A DNA stretch of 64,000 bases from assembly GCA_036345935.2 (NCBI GenBank), contig JADWOT020000006.1:8220519-8284518 (forward strand), given 5' to 3'. Shown here in pieces: positions 51,101-61,530 of this stretch. The notes under the pieces are model-generated. The model ran no database searches. It saw nothing but the letters and a program-made list of their open reading frames with translations, and was not told the DNA's origin. Source of the stretch: Taenia hydatigena. Its lineage: Eukaryota; Platyhelminthes; Cestoda; Cyclophyllidea; Taeniidae. How positions within the stretch are numbered: position 1 is the stretch's first letter; the number at the start of each line of letters is the position of its first letter. Both the position numbers and the translations under genes were made by a program.

Positions 51101-54100
51101 TCTTCCACTACTATCTACAAATCTCATCTATTTGTGACTTGATTTATTGCACCTATTAACCACCAAGTGATACGAAGCACATCCTTTGAATGTTTAATGC
51201 GATGCTAAAGTAAGAAACACGTGGTGTCACACATATGTGACACCGAATTGTCTGACAGACTGTATTTTAAAACGCCACTTCCAAATGGCAGAACAAATCT
51301 GTCCGCATAAAAGTGCGGCTTGCATAATTAAGCATTGCTGATTTCAAAGGAAGTTCTCAGGAGGCACCGGTATTTTTTAATCTATTCAAAAGGCTTCAAA
51401 GAAGCCGCGCCAAACCGAAGCGAGTGGAAGTGATAGATTTCAGCCGAAGTAGGGGAATTTTTGACCCAGTGGCGTCTGGTCGTTCTTAAGAGAAACACCA
51501 CCTCAAATTGACTGGCAAAAGCATCGTCTACTTCGAGCACTTTGAGGGACTGTGGAATTTACAAATAATTGGTAACCGTCTCCAAGAGATTTCATTTTCA
51601 ACCCACTTCAAATTCAAGATTCCTGTCAAAGGGTTTCAGTGAAAAGTCGCCATTTGGAATGCTATTTCGCATTGACGTTAAAAGTTTTCATCAGTAAAGT
51701 AAAATGAAAGCTATTTTCCAAAAGCAACCATTTACTTCAAAAAATATAGAGCTATACTCCTCAAGATCTTATTAAGACCTTCAGAAGTGATTTAAACGAC
51801 TTGATTGACAAGTCCAAACGCATTTAAAATGTTCAGTGCCTTAGTTCTTTGATGCTGTGAACCTCACCGTTTCCCAATCGCGAATTATACTACTTTTTGT
51901 TCATCAGCAGAATTTTTGCAAATCTTAAAAGTTTACTCTTGACCGATACGACAGGAGTTAGGATGAAGCCATAGGTGTAAAGTCATTCTGCAGTGTTTAA
52001 AATATACCATCAGATTTCTCATTTCTAAACAAAAGCATTTAATTTGCAAGAAAAAATATCGTGAGTCGAGGTTACACAAATATCTGCGATAAAGGCTAAC
52101 GTTGTTGGAAAGGTACCCTAAAGGAATGCTCAAAGCAAAATCAAAATTTGTGAGGAATTCGATATCTTGAATGCAAACTTGAATTCTCTATTGGAACTCA
52201 AACAAAGCAGCATTCACCATCTGTACTTTCAATTTCCATAAAGTTTATTTCAATTTCTGTCCCTTAATTGAAAGCACGCATCCTACCAAATGCTTGGTCG
52301 AGTTTGCCGTCTTAAATCGCCGCTAAAGCGCATGTCCTGACATAAACGTCTAACGAGTTTTTCGAACCGGGAAGAGAGAATCTAATAAAAAATGCATTCC
52401 ACCTGCTGCCAACACTGTCAAAGTGTGTCCTAGAAAAGAGAGGCTGCTAGAGGAGATCAGCATGCTCTGCTGTTGATTGCGTTGGCCAAAATGAGCGGAT
52501 GCAGTGGTTTACCACGTTTCTGAAGAATGACGGACTTTTATGATGGAACAGTGAGCAGTGAACATGAGTGTTCTCCGGCAGAAGGGACTTTCTTACCTCA
52601 AGATTATTGGATCCCGGTTGATCAATTCGGTGGTTTCATTCCTAGCACCGCAATATCTTGAGCGAAGGGCGTTGCCTCGATTCGCATAAATCCACCTTCA
52701 CATCAGGGAAGCTAAATAATTTAATGTATTACTGTGAGAAAAGCAAAGCTATCAAATCATGTGCGAATGTGCAGCTTCCAGAAAGTTGAATCACGAGCTC
52801 TGACAGCCTGTTTGTATGCCATCATGAAACACGAGTTGTTTTTGTGGTAGAATAAAACAGCCGAAGTTGAACAACCCATTATTCACGTGCTCCTAATGTA
52901 ATTTATGTCGGGAGAAAAATCAGCGTCAAGCAAATGACACCCGTTTTGGTGGGACAGGATGGCGAAGCATTAAAATTTGTCACATTAGGTAGCAGTTTTG
53001 AGCCCTTTTACCATCACTTTCTATTCGGAATTATAAAAGTGCTTACATTTACAACAAAGGGGGCTTAGTGAGGTCAGCAAATCGTTTGCAAAAAAGGCCG
53101 TGATGTGGTCGCTATTCAGTGTGAAATGTTCACATTACTGTGCCAGCAGTGTTGCTTGGGGTGGTTAGTCAAAACGGCGTGGAATGGGTGGAGTGAAGTG
53201 GAGTGGATAGCAAAAGTGCGAGAGATGTGTGATACAATGAATGTGACACGCTGACACGATGCAGTGCACTGCATTCGCATGGACGCGGACGACCTTCAGG
53301 AGCACGTGATGAGGGTCAGTGGTGCAGCGCTGTGAACACACCCACGCCACTGCACATCACGAAGAGAGCGAGTGGATTTGGGTGCGTCCAATCTTTTCAG
53401 TGTGTTTGCCACCTGTAAGATCACGACTTCCTCCCCTGACCGCCTCTCCTGCATTCGCTCCGTTTGCAAAATTCGATGTGTTTAAGACGGGGAAAAAGTG
53501 CGTTTATTAATTTGTTGAGGCGGCAAAAGTACAACACCACTAACCCAAGACCGTCCATTTCACACTGTAATTTATCTCGTCATCGCCAGTGACTAGATAA
53601 TCAAAAAATCACTGAGGTAGTTTAGCTGGTAAAAACGAGAAAATTTTAGATTTTCAAGGTATTTTTAGTGCTTGTGTAAAACCTCTGTTGAGAAAATCAC
53701 TTGTGATTGAGGTGATATGGCAAAAGTTAGCTTTTCAAAACGAGGTTCCTAACGCATTGCGACACTTAAAAAAATCTTCATTAGGTTTCCTATTACATGA
53801 GAGAAAGCATCACACAGGAAAACACTGTGCCATCGCATTTGACCTGCTTGAGTAACCTAATCACCCTCAATTTTATTAGTTGCCTGTGAAATGGCAAACA
53901 CGTTCTCCAACAAACAATTTTATTTCAGTAAATTTATGAATGCAGGTTACAACGGGCCCAAGCTCTTAAAAGACATTTATTTAGGTATTGGGTATGATAC
54001 ACTCATTGTTTGAGAACCCACATAGGGAGGTTGCCTCAATGGCGAAGAACAAAGAGTGTTGCTCGCACTCTGCGCGCATTTCTCAGACCACGAAAACTCA

Positions 54101-55500
54101 ATCTTTCCAAAAGGTTTAGATGAGACACTTTACTCCAATGATCACCAAAGTCGACGCTTGTTTGCGACACTTTACCACGTGGGCGGACAATTTTTTCGTT
54201 TCGACCCTCCCTTCCCTGTTGGTTTACAATTCCCGTTTGGCGAACTAACATGGCGAAAGGAGATCCAGCACGCCAGAATTGCAAATGTACATACGAACTT
54301 GATTTTTTATTGTCGGTGACTTCTTTGCTAGAACGCAATGAATCTCTTCCAACATATTTTTAAACAAACATCCTCCGAAGAGGTGAAATTTAGCCAAGTA
54401 TGATTCCACGCTTAAAATGCAACTCGCTGATGGTCTGCTCCTGCAGCATTTATTTTGCCTTGTCGGCACACACGCTGCCATCGGGTGTTTTGCAATGTGC
54501 AAGAAATTGCTCACCTTCAACAAATACTAACCATTCACCATCCCTCAGAGCATCGATCTGGAAGACTTAACAGCTCCACTCTTTAAAATACAGCCGACCC
54601 CTCAGAATCATTCCGTTGTCTGGCCACTTGCAGTACACATTTAGCGACCAATTGTATTGCGCAAAACTATTTCCTATTCTCCCATCACATAGATATGCAC
54701 TGCCCAGTTCTGTATAATTATAGCATTTAGCTCTGCTTTTAAAATATCTTGTTAATGGTACATAAATTACTTAGATTTATTGGCAGATTACCCATGCATC
54801 ACAACAACAACATCATGTGTGCAGGCCAGATTAGCAGATGTAACACTTTATCTCGATCCACGAGTTCGCAAGATGAAATGGCCAGAGTTCAACAATCATG
54901 GGGTATAGTGCAACGCCCAATAAGGTGATAAAAATCCATAATTTAAACAAGGAGATTAGATTTCACATGCCAAAAAACACTTGCTAAAATTGTTGATTAC
55001 AAGGTTTAAGTAGCAAGATTTCAAAAAAGATCTGCCGGTCCACTAATATTTAAGTAATCTACCACGGACATGCATTCGATTAAACCATTCCACAAAAAGC
55101 ACAATCGTTTGATTTGGCTAAATTAGATTAAAAAGCAGAAAAAGTTCTTAAAAAGTAGGGCATCCACGCAATCGCTCAATTCGTCTAATTGACAAAAAAC
55201 ATCCAGTTTAGATAAGTAATGAACAGTTTATTAAATTAAGATGAATTGAAAAATACCAACAAACGAAATCCAGCTATTATTCTAATACGGGGATAAACAA
55301 CAATGCGATGTCGAGGACTAGCCTAGGTGTGCATACAGGCATAAGAATAAAGCATAATATTCCCATTTAAAATAACATAAACAAAAAGTTAAAACAAAAT
55401 AATACCATGTAATCAGCGAACTGCTTGCATACAGTGCTCTCAAAGGCAGTGACACCAATTAATAGACAGGCTGAATCGAGTAGCGCAATAAAAGCAATCG
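48166..55500. other. Gene-poor stretch upstream of the antizyme cluster
   Basis: Mostly AT-rich with no recognisable genes. A 60-codon frame at 49255-49437 (plus) is hydrophilic and charged (for example REFKRRQATGQKREM). It could be a small exon but has no promoter or splice support that I trust. A GTGA/CACT-rich patch lies at about 53150-53500. Confidence 0.4.
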
Positions 55501-55506
55501 GGGTCG

Positions 55507-55512
55507 TTTATT
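55507..55512 (-). terminator. Poly(A) signal AATAAA of antizyme copy 1
   Basis: The minus strand reads aataaa here, about 100 bp after the TGA stop at 55614. This is a typical short 3' UTR and supports the gene being an intact transcription unit. Confidence 0.6.
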
Positions 55513-55613
55513 GAAAGTAGGCTAACACAGAGTGAAGTGAGAACAAAGAGCACGGATAACGGTGGTGATAAAGGGTGGGGAGGGAGTGGCAATGCAAGGC
55601 ACCGAAGGCGTAC

Positions 55614-56259
55614 TCAACAGTCGACGAGATCAGCTTTGAGAAAAACAAAGTCCGTAGCGAAGGGTGCAGTGGTATTCATGCAACAAGTCGATGCAGAGGA
55701 TAGTGCGTTGAAGCCAAGGAACATGAGGGACTTGACGAGATCACTGAAAGCCTTGTTGACAACTGCGACAACATTGACAACGCCTACGGCCTCCAGCCAC
55801 TCCAGGCAGGCAAGGATCTCGCCTCGACGCACTACGCTCCCACCACTGCCGCTGCTCCCACCTTCATTTCGACGGAATGGTGGAGGAGGTGGTGGTGGTG
55901 GAGGCAGAAAGACGACGGCTGTAGCAGGAGTAAGTGAGTAGACAAGCCACTTTCCCCTTGCACCACCGCCCATTCGCCAGGCTTCCAGTCGTCTTGCTAA
56001 CTCCGCGTCATCCTTCGGTACGGAGACAAGGATTTCCAGGTGGTTAGGCAGAGGTGGCAGTGGCGGTGATAGCGATGGCGGTGCCAAAGATGGAGAGGAA
56101 GAAGCTGGCCTTTTTGCAGGCGTGCTCACCTCCCCACTGCCGACAGTGGTTGGGTGGGCGTCAAATATACGGCCGAGGCCAGGAATCGGGACTACTGCAG
56201 CAAAAGTGTTCCGCCACCTTGGAGGAACGCGTCATTTCCTTCCCATTCAAAACCATCAT
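55614..56259 (-). CDS. OAZ: Ornithine decarboxylase antizyme, copy 1 (requires +1 frameshift)
   Basis: Antizyme binds ODC monomers, directs them to the 26S proteasome and lowers polyamine uptake. ORF1 starts at ATG 56259 (an in-frame TGA lies 21 nt upstream) and gives 32 residues ending SWPRPYI before UGA 56163-56161. Skipping one base continues into ORF2 (D at 56162), giving 214 aa in all, near the usual antizyme length. ORF2 starts with a Ser/Pro-rich linker. The core has WLVYSLTPATAVVFLP, a nine-proline run, ACLEWLEAVG (about 148-159) and the LVKSLMFLGF block (about 175-183), which match the C-terminal antizyme helix and 'FLGF' signature. There are no introns. The polyproline replaces the loop before the conserved helix and is unusual. 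Identity as antizyme rests on the core motifs plus the frameshift architecture shared with the gene at 59824. Confidence 0.82.
56161..56185 (-). promoter_or_regulatory. +1 ribosomal frameshift signal of antizyme copy 1
   Basis: The ORF1 end reads CCG TAT ATT TGA CGC. Shifting +1 at ATT gives GAC GCC and opens ORF2. The 25 nt ending with this UGA are identical to 59880-59904 in copy 2. The AUU-UGA site differs from the vertebrate UCC-UGA site but keeps the UGA in the A site. Confidence 0.8.
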
Positions 56260-56347
56260 CTCGCAGTGCTGTTGCTCTCACAGTTGGTCTGCTTGTGTTG
56301 ACAAACGCGTGAATTCAAATCCCCTTCCATCGATCTGCAGTCAAGAG

Positions 56348-56377
56348 CCAATGAGACGCGAGCAGAGGCTGCCCAAT
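56348..56377 (-). promoter_or_regulatory. Upstream CCAAT boxes of antizyme copy 1
   Basis: Two CCAAT pentamers on the plus strand (56348-56352 and 56373-56377) read as inverted CCAAT (ATTGG) in gene orientation. They lie about 90 and 115 bp upstream of the ATG. No TATA box is visible between them and the start. The paired inverted CCAAT style matches copy 2. Confidence 0.4.
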
Positions 56378-56636
56378 CCGATGCCTCACGTGTCAGTGGA
56401 TTGCGCACACATCATCTACCAACTTGGTCGTCCGCCCTCTCACCCTCTCTGCTGGTGGAGTTAGTGAGCGCTGCATGAGTTTGGCATGCAAACAATGCTT
56501 CGTGTGGTACGCCTCCGGTAAAGCTAGACGTTTCCCAACGAATAGCATCCTTTTCGCTGCACCATAACGTGTCAGTCAGCACCTTTTCGACACTTTATGA
56601 TCAGCGTGTTGAGGGGAGGGGGTGTGCAATCCTTAC

Positions 56637-56852
56637 GATTTAATGATAGTGGCTTTAGTGTGGTTTGGAATCAGCAGCTACCCCCTGCATTCATTGTCGC
56701 CTTTTGCTTTTTATTTCGGTCTCTTTGGCGCTGCTGCTCCGACTTTTCTGTTTTCGTTTGCACTTTCCTTGCCTGTTGTGAGCAAAGCACGTGGGCGTCT
56801 TGTGGTACTGCTCGAAGTTGTCTTAGGTGGGACGACCGCATCCGTCAAGCGT
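56637..56852 (+). CDS. Possible membrane-protein exon ending at a strong splice donor
   Basis: An open frame (in-frame TGA just upstream at about 56606) encodes a hydrophobic peptide with two stretches that could span a membrane (about 56640-56690 and 56700-56770). A more polar part (SKARGRLVVLLEVVLGGTT) follows and ends exactly at a strong donor-like site, gtgtaagt, near 56850. It could be a first or internal exon of a gene between the divergent antizymes. An overlapping 197-codon frame (56597-57190) is also open, so frame choice is not secure. I recognise no family. Confidence 0.22.
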
Positions 56853-57199
56853 GTAAGTTGCAATGGAAGCAAATCTTCTGCAGATTACCAGAGTGGAATA
56901 TTAGTGGGTGTGATTTGCACCTCTCAATGAAGTTAATGGTAAGTAGGTTGAATTGGTACTCTTCATTCACCAGTAAGGCAGAGTCATACCACATCCTGCC
57001 TATGCTCGAGATCATGAGATGGGAAAGATCGGTATGGAAAAGCGGTATGAATAGCCTCACGGACCATGTGGTGCTATGCAGAAAGGATCATGATGCTGTT
57101 GTTTCCCTTAGGGTCTTCAACTGCTCAACAATTATCTTCTTTCATATTCGAAGCGAAAATTATCTTAAGCATTATTGCGGATGTTGTTAAACACTGGAG

Positions 57200-59600
57200 A
57201 TAGCTTGAAATTCCAAACTAGTTTGCATTAGAAGTGGTGACTAGGGTGCCAGTGCCTGGTTTACCTGCATGAATTGCTACACGCAACTGCAACACCTCCA
57301 GAGTTATGAATGTATCACTACAGCATGGGACTAGATTCGTAATTAATGTGCAAAGGATTGGAAGACCACAGACACGGAAAGAGCGCTATTGCTGTGGGGA
57401 GAGATAACATTAGTTTGAATGCTTATTTTCGCCTTTCCCTACTACAGTCATATGTATGTGGCACATTGTTTTCGTACTGCAACTCACATTTCAAAAAGTA
57501 CAGTGTCATCTCCATCGTAAACAAATCAGTTGCATTCAAAAAAGGTAATAAAGCAGGTGGCAGATGTTCCTGGTCAGAAGGCAACTGAATCTGCTGCTCA
57601 TTTTTGAGCTACACTTGAATAGCTCAAGGCAAAATAGCGCCAAATGGTGCTTGGCCAGAACAGCAAAGCATCTGACCTTCGGTAGCTCCAGTAACGAGCG
57701 CGTTGAAGATGCAGGTAAAGCGAATCGCCCTCAGTTATGCAGTCTCTGCACTGAATCCCACCATGGCATGCGTGTTCACAGCCATTCAGCCACTCCGTAT
57801 GACTGAAATAAATTTACTCATGGATTAATGAGTTGCTACTGTTAAGGGAGGGGGATGTGTGGCTCCCTTAATTCGCTCCCAATTTAAAACCGGTTGAAAA
57901 AATGGCAATCAGAAGGCTGATTTTTGGATCTGTCAGCGAATCCAAGCTTGGGGACTGAGATCTTACCTACTCCACTTCCTACTTGTTTCGACTGGGAAGA
58001 TGATGCAATCTTATGCGGTTGGGGTGGATGTGAATTAGTTTTAATTGGGCTTTTTCTCGAATTCCCTTTTGGACTGTCAATCAGTGGGCAGTGTGCGCTG
58101 CCAATGCATCATTCCGTTAAACTCATCACGCATACAAGTACACCAGTTAACTAATACTGAACTAGAAGTGTTTAGAGCGCAAATAAAATGTGCCCATTGG
58201 TTACCTCTTTCTTGCCATCCTCCTTCCGGATGGATGCTTGCGTTCTCCCTCCTTTGTCAGTCGATTGCCCCATCAATTAATACTGCAGGAAAGTTCTTTT
58301 GGCATTGAACCCTAGTGACGAAGCAATATGTCGGATAAGTGATTACATCAGTGAAGTGGGTGACATTTGAATGAACGTGAAATGCACTCCTAAAAACTGA
58401 GAGCAACGTTGTAGGTGCACACATTTGCCGTATCTCGGAGCACACATCTTCCCGAACATCACAAACAGTTCTCATTCAAACTCGGTTGATTTCTAAATCC
58501 TTGCATTAAACCTTTTGCTAATTTGCATTTTCCATTGTTGGTCCCAATTTGGTTATTCAGGTTGCCCTTTTTCCTCACCACGATCACCACCACAATGCCT
58601 GTGCACAAAGCCACCACTATTTGTTACATTGTGCCTCAACATACGGGAGAGGACCAAGCGCACACCTCCGCCACACTTGATCACATGCCATAGACTTAGG
58701 CATGCAGCCGAGAGAGTGACCACGAATCACGTGATTTGGTGGCAGGCAAAATAACTTTTGGCTTGGTCACTTCAACTTCGCCATCTCGGAGCGAACCAGC
58801 GAGTGAGTGAGGCAAATCCCACCTCCTTGTCATGCGGATGCATCGAGTGGGTTGTGCGTCCAACTGGTTTGCAAGTCGCACTCTGATTCACTCAAGGCTT
58901 GCAGCGGAATTGAGGAGCTGAGGTAAAGAAAAGTTGAAGGAAAAAGCATTCGTGGTGTTGGTGAAGTCTGCTTGAGTAGAATTACTTCAAGGAGGCTGGA
59001 CTTGAGCAATGTTGCCCTGTTATTCGCTGCTCACTGTAGGCAAAGCCAACAGCAATGATGACTTCCTGTAGGGTGCAGTCACCAGTTAAGAGCCCACATT
59101 CTCCCCTCTCTGTAGGACACTTCAAGCCTATTCAGACTGGTGTTGATGGTAATTCGCATTTCAGACCGTCAAGCATGCTCTCGTTGCCTTATGCGTTGGA
59201 AAGGAATTGATTACAATTTACATGGAACATACTCCAAACATTTCCAAATCGCTTAAAACTGATGCGTGCATCAGGGGAACGGCATTTGGATATTGCACCC
59301 AAAACATTTCTCCACATCACAAGGAAACTACTGACCAACAATCGACTGTTATGGAACCACTTAGTAAAAACAAGTTGACATCGTGTTTTGCAACAAAAAT
59401 GTGTCAATTCAGCGCGAATACTGACCCCATTAAAAAAAAAAAAAAACGACTCCCTAAGGTACTACTATAAGAACTATGTAAGCAAGCCTCTCAACACCGA
59501 ATTGAGAGTTGTGGTGGCAACTCCATCCCACAAGACACGCCCAAGCCGTGAAACCACCTCGGCATTACCATGCTTCACCACATGCACCATGCATACACGC
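57200..59600. other. Intergenic DNA between the head-to-head antizymes
   Basis: No credible gene. It contains an ATCACGTGAT E-box palindrome at 58726-58735 and an A15 run at 59432-59446, with only short frames. Confidence 0.4.
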
Positions 59601-59643
59601 ACGCACACACGCATGCATGCATGCAAGCTTGCAAGCAAGCATA
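59600..59643. repeat. CA/GCAT simple repeat with a 12-bp palindrome
   Basis: ACGC/ACAC units pass into gcatgcatgc tandem units and then tgcaagcttgca (59622-59633, a perfect palindrome) followed by gcaagcaagc. It lies just upstream of the antizyme copy 2 promoter. Confidence 0.7.
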
Positions 59644-59662
59644 AACTGCAACGAGTGAGGTG

Positions 59663-59741
59663 ATTGGCTAATACTGTGTCTGTCAATACACACTTTCGTC
59701 ACAGCTATTGGCTGGTGTGAAGGTCACACTGAGGTATATAG
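59663..59741 (+). promoter_or_regulatory. Promoter of antizyme copy 2: two inverted CCAAT boxes and a TATA box
   Basis: gattggcta (ATTGG at 59663-59667) and tattggctg (59707-59711) are inverted CCAAT boxes 44 bp apart, followed by ggtatataga (TATA at about 59735-59740). Transcription would start near 59765, leaving about 60 nt of leader before ATG 59824. The first box has the same core, gattggctaa, as the upstream region of the decayed copy at 62.17 kb. Confidence 0.6.
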
Positions 59742-59823
59742 AATGCACCAAGTGCGAGATGCGAGTATTCTCGCTCTGTTGTCGAGCGCTGTGCTTGTCT
59801 GTTTGTATTCGACTCAGTCTGCC

Positions 59824-60418
59824 ATGGAGGAGAGCATAGCAATACGTGGTCGGCCCCACCACTGCTCTATCAGTCCTGGTTCCTGGCCTCGGCCGTATAT
59901 TTGATGTCCCCTCGTCATCGTCGGAGGATGCGAGTCCCGTGACAAGCAGTCCCGCCTACTATGGTGACACTGAGGGTGAGGCTTTCTTTGGCTTTGACAC
60001 GAGTGTCGGTGGCAGCCTCAAGTTAACCGAGGGGCCGGAGTGCGTGGATGTGGTGGAGGTGGAGAGTTTGGCCTCAGCCACCGCGATGGAGGCCATTCTG
60101 ACTGCCGAGGGTGGACGTGGTGCAGCACACTGGCTGGTGGTGTACGTACGCGGTAGCACGACAGCGGTGCTCTTTCCACCGCGGGAGACGCGTGGGCACA
60201 GTCTGGCGCGCAGCGGTCTCACCGCCTGTATGGAGTGGTTGGAGGCGGTGGGCCTGAGCCAAATCCTCATCGCTGTGCCGGGTGGGGAGGGGGAGACGCT
60301 GTGCAAGAACCTCCTCTTTCTAGGCTTCTCGCGACTCCCCAAGGAGGTGGTGGCCAAACAGCTACCCCATTGGTGTGCCAAATACAGCCTCCTTGTGACT
60401 GATTTCACTGATCTCTAA
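59824..60418 (+). CDS. OAZ: Ornithine decarboxylase antizyme, copy 2 (requires +1 frameshift)
   Basis: Same role as the copy at 55.6 kb: a polyamine-induced inhibitor that targets ODC for degradation. ORF1 starts at ATG 59824 (gccATGG, strong Kozak context) and gives 26 residues ending SWPRPYI at UGA 59902-59904. A +1 shift over AUU reads GAT GTC and continues to TAA 60416-60418, 197 aa in total. Features are an acidic Ser-rich linker, the beta-strand block WLVVYVRGSTTAVLFPP (about 103-119), helix ACMEWLEAVG (about 134-143) and NLLFLGFSRLP (about 162-172). These match the conserved antizyme C-terminal half. There are no introns. TATA and CCAAT boxes lie upstream and AATAAA downstream, so it should be expressed. 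Codon composition is GC-rich against AT-rich flanks. Without the shift, only the 26-aa peptide would be made. Confidence 0.87.
59880..59904 (+). promoter_or_regulatory. +1 ribosomal frameshift signal of antizyme copy 2
   Basis: The ORF1 end reads CCG TAT ATT TGA TGT CCC. Reading +1 from ATT gives GAT GTC CCC. The segment gatgtccc just at and after the stop resembles the vertebrate antizyme site, where UCC UGA is likewise followed by a Y and GUCCC-like bases. The 25 nt ending in this UGA are identical to the copy 1 site. Confidence 0.85.
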
Positions 60419-60452
60419 CGTCGCATGTATTGGGTCTCCTTTCCTCTGTCCT

Positions 60453-60458
60453 AATAAA
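60453..60458 (+). terminator. Poly(A) signal AATAAA of antizyme copy 2
   Basis: A canonical AATAAA 35 bp after the stop codon, giving a very short 3' UTR. Confidence 0.7.
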
Positions 60459-60459
60459 C

Positions 60460-61530
60460 GTTTAATTACCCCATCGTTTCTATCTTTTGCTGACCAGTTT
60501 GAACTGCGGCGACGGCGTCGCCAGCTCCTCGAATCTCCAGAGTCGGTAGACGGTGGTTGGGGATTTGTGTGGGTCTGGAGTTTGCAGCCCTTGTTTTGTG
60601 GCCATTTGGTGTGTTTCTGCACAGTTCACTGGCTCGCGAGTGCCTCATTGTATTCCTTCACATTTAGAATAGGGGGCTGGTTACTCTGATTTTGTTTTTC
60701 TGATCGAAGCTCCGTAATAAATCCTGATGGGAATATCAACATGGTTTTTTGATTGTGGCGTCCTTTTTGATCCCGATGAGACTTTTCTGGCGTGGGCTAG
60801 TCTTGTTGATCTTTACATTCGTCAGAGAAATGGCTTGTAATGTCTTTCTGTTTTTTACTGGATTGACAACTTGGCATTGAATGATACTTTATCTTCTTTA
60901 TGAAATTACATGCACTTAATGACATTTTAATGATGGGTCTGTTATAATTTTTATTACGTGGTGTTGGTGCTCCCGATTGGAACCTCTAGTATTTACTCAT
61001 GGAGTAACTTGCACGTTGTTCAATCGGTCTAGCTTTGTCGTCTACCCTTTTGGGGGATGACAACATTCGAGACACATTTTGCGGAACCATTTCTCTAGTG
61101 GTCATTGCAAAACGTAGAACCGATGACAATTTGCACACCCCGAGTGCGGAATGACTCATCCCCCGTGTTGTAGTCACAATCCAGGCTTGAAGGCATTGGC
61201 CTTGGCGCGCTGACCAAACTACACGGCGCTGAGTCACGCACCCCTATTGCCAGCTGGACAGAGGTAGCAGCCACCAACCTATTTATCACGAACCTGGACC
61301 AGCTGTCACGAAAGTCCGGCGGCTAGATGCAGTCACAGATCCACAGCTAGGACTCCAGCAACACCAGACTGGTACCCTGTGATGCTTTATCAGTGACACC
61401 AACCCCAGAGATAGTATTGTCCCACATCCGCCTTCTCCATAAGGTAGTGGCCCGATGTAATGCCCCGGAAACAAAAACCAAATCAGTTACACAGCCAGAA
61501 TTGTTTAAAGCAATTGCATTAAAGAAGACG
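60460..61530. other. Non-coding gap between antizyme copy 2 and the decayed copy
   Basis: No convincing gene. An initial GC-rich bit (60500-60600) turns AT-rich. Frames at 60986-61574 are short and lack domains. Confidence 0.4.

Noticed and set aside
55537..55941. 134-codon plus-strand frame overlapping antizyme copy 1, with a poly-Gly run
   Set aside because: It is the antisense shadow of the antizyme ORF2. The glycine run is the complement of the proline repeat.
59824..59904. ORF1 UGA of antizyme copy 2 as a nonsense mutation or sequencing error
   Set aside because: The same stop in the same context occurs in copy 1, and antizymes are known to need a +1 shift at an ORF1 UGA, so it is a programmed site.
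59959..60408. 149-codon minus-strand frame over antizyme copy 2
   Set aside because: It is an antisense shadow created by GC-rich coding sequence.
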